64,000 nt of DNA. Source: Streptomyces drozdowiczii (GTDB lineage: Bacteria > Actinomycetota > Actinomycetes > Streptomycetales > Streptomycetaceae). Positions 59,267-64,000 of this stretch are shown here, piece by piece (positions within the stretch are counted from its first letter, which is position 1; each line of letters starts with the position of its first letter). Location of the stretch: contig NZ_CP098740.1 in the NCBI RefSeq assembly GCF_026167665.1, positions 1,736,001-1,800,000 of the forward strand, written 5' to 3'. Both the position numbers and the translations under genes were made by a program. The notes under the pieces were generated by a model. That model was not told the origin of the DNA. It saw only the letters and a list, made by a program, of their open reading frames with translations, and did not search any database.

Positions 59267-60366
59267 TGCTGCCCTCCTCCGACCTGTACAAGACGGTGAT
59301 CCGTGGCCCGCACCACCGCGTGGCCAGGGTGGATGCGTTCACGATCAACGGGACCCCGCTCGCGACGGACGTGCCGGTCGTCTCCGGGCAGGTGTCCGCG
59401 CAGCTCACCAACCGAGTCACGAGGACGGCCACCGTTACCCTGTCCGACGAGTGGTTCCCCCGCACGGCAGCGTCCCCCTTCAGCCCGTATCAGGCGGTCG
59501 TCCGTATCCGCGCGGGCGTCGGCTACGGCGACGGGTCCAAGGAACTGTGGCCGCTGATCACGGGCCGGGTGTGGGGTGTGCGCCGCGCGGCCGCCGGGAC
59601 AGTGGAGCTGTCCGTGGACGACCTCGCCGCGGACGTGGTTGCCGCCCGCTTCGAGGCGCCCGAGCGATCCAGCTCCCTGTCGATCCTGTCGGAGATCCAA
59701 CGCCTCATCCGGGGCGCGATCCCGCAGGCGACGTTCGGGCCCGACACGCTGGCAACCGCGCCGACGCCACAGCTGGTGTGGGACGAGGACCGCGGCCAGG
59801 CCCTGGACGATCTCGCGCAGGCGGTCGGCGGGCGCTGGTACGCGCTGGGCGACGGCTCGTTCGTCGTGCGCTCCTACAGCTACCAGCCCGGGACGCCGGT
59901 GCAGCAGTTCCTGGACGGGCCGCAGGGGCTCATGGGGTCGGCGGACGTGACGCAGACCCGCGACGGCACCGCCAACAGCGTGGTCGTGGTCGCGGAGCGG
60001 ATGGACGGGTCCGAGCCGGTTCGGCGCATCGCCCGCGACGTCTCCCCAGGCAGCCCCACCCGGTACGGTGGCCCGTTCGGCCGCGCCGTCCAGGTCATCA
60101 AGGTGCAGACCCCGCAGTCCGTGCAGCAGGCGCAGACCTTGGCCCGCACCCAGCTCGCCGCGGCAACCGCGCTCACGGAGCAGTGGAACGCGCAGGTCGT
60201 CCCCGACTACACCATCGAGCCTGGCGACACCGTCCGCCTCGGCTACCGCGGCTACAGCGCGGACCAGATCGTTGACGGCATCGGGTACCCGCTCGTCACC
60301 GGCAGCAGCATGTCCCTGACCACCCGTTCCGCCGGTACGCCCGGCGTGGCCGTAGGCGAGGAGTAG
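59266..60366 (+). CDS. Tail hub / baseplate-like protein
   Basis: 366 residues, one-base overlap with the gene before. Sequence such as YKTVIRGPHHRVARVDAFTI and YGGPFGRAVQVIKVQTPQSV with IEPGDTVRLGYRG matches the DUF5047/phage hub type of actinophages, which forms the ring at the tail tip. No lytic enzyme motif was seen. Confidence 0.7.
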   Translation: MLPSSDLYKTVIRGPHHRVARVDAFTINGTPLATDVPVVSGQVSAQLTNRVTRTATVTLSDEWFPRTAASPFSPYQAVVRIRAGVGYGDGSKELWPLITGRVWGVRRAAAGTVELSVDDLAADVVAARFEAPERSSSLSILSEIQRLIRGAIPQATFGPDTLATAPTPQLVWDEDRGQALDDLAQAVGGRWYALGDGSFVVRSYSYQPGTPVQQFLDGPQGLMGSADVTQTRDGTANSVVVVAERMDGSEPVRRIARDVSPGSPTRYGGPFGRAVQVIKVQTPQSVQQAQTLARTQLAAATALTEQWNAQVVPDYTIEPGDTVRLGYRGYSADQIVDGIGYPLVTGSSMSLTTRSAGTPGVAVGEE

Positions 60367-60369
60367 CCC

Positions 60370-60936
60370 GTGGACACCACCCCGAACTACGGCATTCCGT
60401 ACCCGGAGTGCGACCCGCCCCGGGTGGTGGACGCGTCGGACGCGGGGCAGATCGCCGCCCTGGCGTACGCCGCTGACGCCGCCCTCGACCTCGTGTACGC
60501 GCTGGCTGAGCAGGACGTGTTCAACCCCGACAGCGTGCGCATGCAGGCCGCGTCCGTGACCGGCACCGGGCAGGACCGCTACCCGCTGTTCACATCGGAC
60601 ACGATCGACACGGGCGGCATGTCCGACACCACGAACGGCGTCGTCCGCCTCGTGGAACCGGGCCGGTACTACGTCGGCGCGTACACCACCAGCACCACCA
60701 CCACGCTGACCCAGCTCCGTATCCGGTTCCTCCTCAACGGCAGCCCCGTCAGCAACTTCCAGACGCCGGGCTATGTCACCGGGTCCGGCGGGGCGCTCAT
60801 CGCCGGGTACGCCGACGCCGTCCTCACCGTCCAGGAGTCCGCCACCCTGTCCATCCAGATCCGTCACAGCTCGTCCGGCGCCACCTCGTGGAACAGCGCC
60901 GCCGAACTGTGGGCCACCCAGCTGGAGCACTTCTGA
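60370..60936 (+). CDS. Minor tail protein, receptor-binding family copy 1
   Basis: 188 residues from GTG at 60370. Opens TPNYGIPYPECDPPRVVDAS, a start shared in outline with the genes at 61670 and 62263. The C-terminal two thirds form a beta-sandwich-like domain (GRYYVGAYTTSTTTTLTQLR, then STSWNSAAELW-like end). Likely tail-tip spike or receptor binding. Confidence 0.65.
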   Translation: MDTTPNYGIPYPECDPPRVVDASDAGQIAALAYAADAALDLVYALAEQDVFNPDSVRMQAASVTGTGQDRYPLFTSDTIDTGGMSDTTNGVVRLVEPGRYYVGAYTTSTTTTLTQLRIRFLLNGSPVSNFQTPGYVTGSGGALIAGYADAVLTVQESATLSIQIRHSSSGATSWNSAAELWATQLEHF

Positions 60937-61673
60937 TGGAGACCACTCCGCAGGTTCTCGCCGCGTCGTCCGGGCCGTGGGCTCAGGTCCGTACGGGCAC
61001 CGTCGCATCGGCCACGGCCGGGTCGGCGGTCGTCGTCGTCGGTGGCACCTCGTTCCCCGCCAGCTTCATCAGCCCCTACGAGCCGGCCGCCGGAGACCTT
61101 GTGGCCGTCGTTCGGCAGGACGCCTCGTGGATGATTCTCGGACGGATCGCCGGGGCCGGGGACAACCTCGTGTCGAACGGCAGCTTCGAGGAGTCCGGGG
61201 CTGGGACGAGCCCGGTCGGGTGGACCCTGTACGACATCGCGTCCGGATCCACCGCATCGGTCACGGACTCCGTCGCTGTCGACGGGGGGCAGAGCGCGCT
61301 CGTCACCGCGACAACCGCGACCACGGCACAGAGCTATCTGTACTCCGATCCGATCCCCGTCAGCAACGGCGACACGCTGGCGATCTCCGCGTATGCGGGG
61401 GCTTCCCTGGGAGACAACCCGCCGGTCCAGGTGGACGCTGCCCTGTACGCGCTGTGGTTCGCCGGGCCGACGGACACCTACCCCACCACCGTCGCCCCCG
61501 ACACCCTGGTTGCGGACGCCACCGACCTTGTGCCGGCCCCGCCGTGGACCCCGCTGTCGGGGACGGCGACGTCCACGATCACCGGGTGGATGCGGGTCGC
61601 CCTCCGCTCCACCGTCAACGACACCACCGGCATGGTCTGGGACTTCGTCACGGCCAGGAGGACCACCGCATGA
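60936..61673 (+). CDS. Tail protein with carbohydrate-binding-like domain
   Basis: 245 residues. An N-terminal beta region (VRTGTVASATAGSAVVVVGG) is followed by a CBM-like jelly roll starting NLVSNGSFEESGAGTSPVGW with a final TGWMRVALRS, as in the CBM_4_9 type. It probably binds surface sugars of the host. One-base and four-base overlaps tie it to neighbours. Confidence 0.65.
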   Translation: METTPQVLAASSGPWAQVRTGTVASATAGSAVVVVGGTSFPASFISPYEPAAGDLVAVVRQDASWMILGRIAGAGDNLVSNGSFEESGAGTSPVGWTLYDIASGSTASVTDSVAVDGGQSALVTATTATTAQSYLYSDPIPVSNGDTLAISAYAGASLGDNPPVQVDAALYALWFAGPTDTYPTTVAPDTLVADATDLVPAPPWTPLSGTATSTITGWMRVALRSTVNDTTGMVWDFVTARRTTA

Positions 61674-62260
61674 CCGCCAACACACCGCGCGGGATCACGT
61701 ACCCCGTTCTCACCGACCAGGTCAGCACCCTGGGACCGACCATCCAGGACATGGCCCTGGACCTGGACGGGCTTGCCCAGCAGCTCGCGGACCGCCTGGA
61801 CGCTGCTGCACACCGGCCAGCCGCCCGCATGTCCGCAATCGCCAACCAGACGCTGACACCGTTCGTCGCGAACACCGTGACGTTCGCCGCGGAGGAGATC
61901 AACATCGGCGGCATGGTCAACATCCCGACCAGCAACACCCGCATCCGGATCACGGAGCAGGGCCTGTACATGGTCGGAGCGTCGGTTGCCGCCACCACGG
62001 CGACGGGAACGTGGGGGCTACGGGCCGACATCACCAACAGCGCCAGCGGGGCGGTGGCCCGGGCGTCGCTCCAGGGGAACAACAACAGCGGCGACGAGCC
62101 GACGAATACCTACCTCAGCGTGGGCATGCTGACGTACGCCGACGGGGCCACTCCCGCCGACATCACCGTCGCCGTCACGTCTACGTCTGGCGGCAGCGTG
62201 AACCTTCAGGACCGGTCGCTGTGGGCGGTCAAGATGGGCAACATCCCGGGAGGGTACTGA
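61670..62260 (+). CDS. Minor tail protein, receptor-binding family copy 2
   Basis: 196 residues. Opens with TPRGITYPVLTDQVSTLGPT, paralogous in its first 40 residues to copies 1 and 3, with a TNF-like beta domain afterward (NTRIRITEQGLYMVGASVAA, then LQDRSLWAVKMG). Ends two bases before the next gene's start. Confidence 0.65.
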   Translation: MTANTPRGITYPVLTDQVSTLGPTIQDMALDLDGLAQQLADRLDAAAHRPAARMSAIANQTLTPFVANTVTFAAEEINIGGMVNIPTSNTRIRITEQGLYMVGASVAATTATGTWGLRADITNSASGAVARASLQGNNNSGDEPTNTYLSVGMLTYADGATPADITVAVTSTSGGSVNLQDRSLWAVKMGNIPGGY

Positions 62261-62262
62261 GC

Positions 62263-62850
62263 ATGGGGACTACACCGAACCGGGGCTACCCGTACCCCGA
62301 CCTCAGCTCCGACACAACCGTGGCCGCCGACCTGGAGGCCCTGGCCACCGCATACGACACCGACCTCAAGACCCTCCAGGACGGCATCGCCCAGCGGCCC
62401 ATGTTCCGGGTTGTCGGCGGCGGCACCCGGCAGGAGTACGGGGCCGGGCCCCAGATCCAGGTCCAGTATGAGGTGCTGGAGGAGAACACGGGCGGCGCGC
62501 TCTGGGGCGTCAGCACCCAGATGCCCCGGGACTCGTTCATCCCGTTCATCCCCGGCGTCTGGCTGATCAACGCGACCGTGTCGTACTCGCGGTGGGTGGC
62601 CCCGCAGTCGATCGAGTGGGTGCGGCTGCGGCTGTTCAGCAGCTTTGAGATCGCCGGGGTCAGCGCGAACGTGATGCCGGGCACCGCCGACCAGAACCGC
62701 ACCCTGTCCGTCACGTCGCTGTATGCGTTCGACGGCACCGGCGTGGGGAACCCGCTGACCGTGCAGTTCCAGGCTAACGACGTACCGACACGGCCGTCGT
62801 ACGCGATCACGTCCCGGTCCCTCACCGCCACGCTGGTGTCCCGCACCTGA
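62263..62850 (+). CDS. Minor tail protein, receptor-binding family copy 3
   Basis: 195 residues. Opens TPNRGYPYPDLSSDTTVAAD followed by a short helix, then a C-terminal beta domain (FIPGVWLINATVSYSRWVAP). It is the last structural gene; the next gene is on the other strand and begins the regulatory end of this region. Confidence 0.65.
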   Translation: MGTTPNRGYPYPDLSSDTTVAADLEALATAYDTDLKTLQDGIAQRPMFRVVGGGTRQEYGAGPQIQVQYEVLEENTGGALWGVSTQMPRDSFIPFIPGVWLINATVSYSRWVAPQSIEWVRLRLFSSFEIAGVSANVMPGTADQNRTLSVTSLYAFDGTGVGNPLTVQFQANDVPTRPSYAITSRSLTATLVSRT

Positions 62851-62869
62851 CCTCAATCAGCTGGCACGG

Positions 62870-63601
62870 TTACTGCTCGAACCGGTACTCGTATCCGATG
62901 ACAAGGCGGCTGGGCAGGCACCACTCGCCGTACTCGATGATGCCCTCGTCGTCCCACAGCCGGTGCGCGCCCGCGAGGATTGGCGCCCCGATCCGCAGGC
63001 CCAGCGCCGCGGCCTCGCGGGCGTCGGCGTCCCGTCCGTGCATGTCGTCTCGCCCGGCGATGACTCGGCGTCCGGTCGTCTCCTGAACCCGGGCGAGCAG
63101 GCGGCCGGCGTCGCCACGGGATGAGGACAACAGCTCAGGTACGACGCCAGCGAAATGCCCGGGATACCAGGTGACGTACAGGCCGGTGCGCTGCTGTCCC
63201 GTGCCGGTGTGCCACTGGCGGCGCACGACCCGAGCGCCGGGCTCGGAGTCGAAAATCTCGGCGACGTAGGTGGGCGGCACGACGAGGTCGGCCGAGGTCA
63301 CGATCATCGTCTCGCCCTCGCCGAGGATGCTGCCGGTGCGCAGCACGCGGGCGGTGCGGTCGTGAGCGGATGCGGTGACGGTGGGGGCGTCCGCAACGAA
63401 AGTGCCACGGCGGCTGGTGGTGATGTAGCCCTCAACCTGGAGGTGATCGAGGGACCGGCCGAGGGTGGCGACTGCGACGCCCTCGGCGGCGGCCAGCTCC
63501 CGGACTGGTGGGAGTTTCGCGCCGGGGGCGAGGACTCCGTCGAGGATGCGCCGCCGGATCCGGTCGGCTACCTGCATGTAGGGCGGCGGGTTGTCGGGCA
63601 C
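62870..63601 (-). CDS. GntR/HutC family repressor
   Basis: 243 residues from GTG at 63601 with GAGGAG upstream. The N-terminal winged helix (YMQVADRIRRRILDGVLAPG, then LPPVRELAAAEGVAVATLGR) and the C-terminal UTRA-like effector domain (YVTWYPGHFAGVVPELL) are complete. This type, related to KorSA of integrative elements such as pSAM2, represses transfer or replication genes. Tandem CCTAGG-centred sites upstream are its likely operators, and it may repress itself and the gene at 63745. Confidence 0.88.
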   Translation of the reverse strand: MPDNPPPYMQVADRIRRRILDGVLAPGAKLPPVRELAAAEGVAVATLGRSLDHLQVEGYITTSRRGTFVADAPTVTASAHDRTARVLRTGSILGEGETMIVTSADLVVPPTYVAEIFDSEPGARVVRRQWHTGTGQQRTGLYVTWYPGHFAGVVPELLSSSRGDAGRLLARVQETTGRRVIAGRDDMHGRDADAREAAALGLRIGAPILAGAHRLWDDEGIIEYGEWCLPSRLVIGYEYRFEQ

Positions 63602-63616
63602 GACAGCACTCCTCTA

Positions 63617-63735
63617 TGTCCTAGGTCACGGGGGACTGTACTAGGTCACCAATGCGCCGCGATAGAGCGGGAGTTCCGGCATCTTGGCGAGGTGTCCTAG
63701 GTCACGCTATGGTCTGGCCTAGGACACGCCCTAGG
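63617..63735. promoter_or_regulatory. Tandem GntR operators and divergent promoter
   Basis: TGTCCTAGGTCAC is present at 63617-63629 and 63693-63705, and a variant TGTACTAGGTCAC at 63637-63649. An inverted GTGTCCTAGGC lies at 63717-63727 and a bare CCTAGG at 63730-63735 over the ribosome site. TTGGCG at 63684-63689 and TATGGT at 63708-63713 with an 18-base spacer form a promoter toward 63745, with one operator in the spacer and one at the start point. Confidence 0.7.
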
Positions 63736-63744
63736 AGGCTCCTC

Positions 63745-64000
63745 GTGGAGACGTCTGCCCCCCGCCGCTTACCCCCCGTTGGCTCGCTGTCTGAGCATCA
63801 GCAGCGCGGGTGGCGCTGTTGCTGGTGCCGGTGGCCACTGCACCCCGGCTACGACCGGGCCGTCGGCGAAATCCGGGTAGCACCGGAAGGCGGGGCCATC
63901 TACACGGTGTTCCTCCGCGAGTGCGCTGACACGAAGGAGTGCCAGGACCGCCTGCCGGGCGGCGATTACCCGCGTTCCACCGACGAGGACAACGCCGAGT
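63745..64000 (+). CDS. Cys-rich protein under GntR control (runs off the window)
   Basis: First 85 codons from GTG at 63745, with AGGAGG six bases upstream. CCWCRWPL near residue 27 and a later CADTKEC suggest a metal-binding protein. The ninth codon is TTA (63769-63771), rare in Streptomyces and read by the bldA tRNA. It is divergent from the GntR gene. The C-terminal part and family are not in view. Confidence 0.65.
   Translation, partial: METSAPRRLPPVGSLSEHQQRGWRCCWCRWPLHPGYDRAVGEIRVAPEGGAIYTVFLRECADTKECQDRLPGGDYPRSTDEDNAE

Larger units (their letters stand above)
24855..64000. mobile_element. Integrated siphovirus-like prophage (left end to beyond the window)
   Basis: From the integrase to the window edge nearly every gene is phage-like: integrase, repressor/Cro pair, RecT, replication initiator, endolysin, terminase, portal, protease, capsid, connectors, tape measure and tail tip. 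The long tape-measure gene and absence of sheath or contractile-tail genes point to a non-contractile tail. The exact left border is not known; it should lie in 24782-24868. No tRNA gene or obvious att repeat is visible there. The right border is outside the window, so the element exceeds 39 kb. Confidence 0.9.

Overview
The window looks like a Streptomyces chromosome. GC content is very high with G/C at third codon positions, GTG starts are common, and genes overlap by ATGA or GTGA. The host gene set is typical: a glutamate-type ABC importer, adjacent recA-recX, a DUF3046 protein, an Lhr-type helicase, and a cysteine-ended leader peptide ahead of a thiol dioxygenase. No rRNA, tRNA or CRISPR array was seen.

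Host part (1 to about 24.8 kb). A response regulator fragment at the left edge diverges from a four-gene glutamate uptake operon (439-3788). An FAD monooxygenase follows, then a small sulfur operon (leader peptide, cysteine dioxygenase-like protein, rhodanese; 5659-6751). On the minus strand lie an ArsR-like regulator with an FtsX-type permease (6797-9948). Next come a frameshifted conserved gene, recX/recA with a LexA-type box, a membrane-anchored unknown, an AI-2E-family membrane protein and DUF3046. A terpenoid-cyclase-like protein, an AraC-azlC-azlD operon, lhr, an Fpg/Nei-type glycosylase, a small membrane protein and a CsbD-like protein complete the host part.

Prophage part (about 24.85 kb to beyond 64 kb). 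A tyrosine integrase lies at the left end, with a small overlapping gene and an XRE repressor upstream of it on the same strand. A divergent Cro-like/excisionase pair opens the rightward early region. That region holds RecT, a WhiB-like regulator fused to a zinc-repeat protein, a replication initiator with an internal 21-bp iteron array (probable phage origin), a probable helicase loader, small zinc-binding proteins and a PAPS-reductase-like enzyme. A divergently regulated block of membrane proteins (37.5-40.0 kb) recalls spread genes of Streptomyces conjugative elements. Late genes follow: amidase, two holin candidates, terminase subunits, portal, MuF-like protein, protease, capsid with its own N-terminal scaffold-like region, connectors, tail chaperones, tape measure and tail tip. 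The window ends in a GntR-type repressor with tandem operators and a divergent gene that carries a TTA codon. The right end of the prophage is not in the window.

Caution on sequence quality. Seven genes are broken at G/C-rich runs, and in every case restoring one missing base rejoins a sensible protein. One is a host gene; the other six are in the prophage, including the integrase and the WhiB fusion. This is more easily explained by base-calling loss than by decay, so these pseudogene entries may be intact genes.
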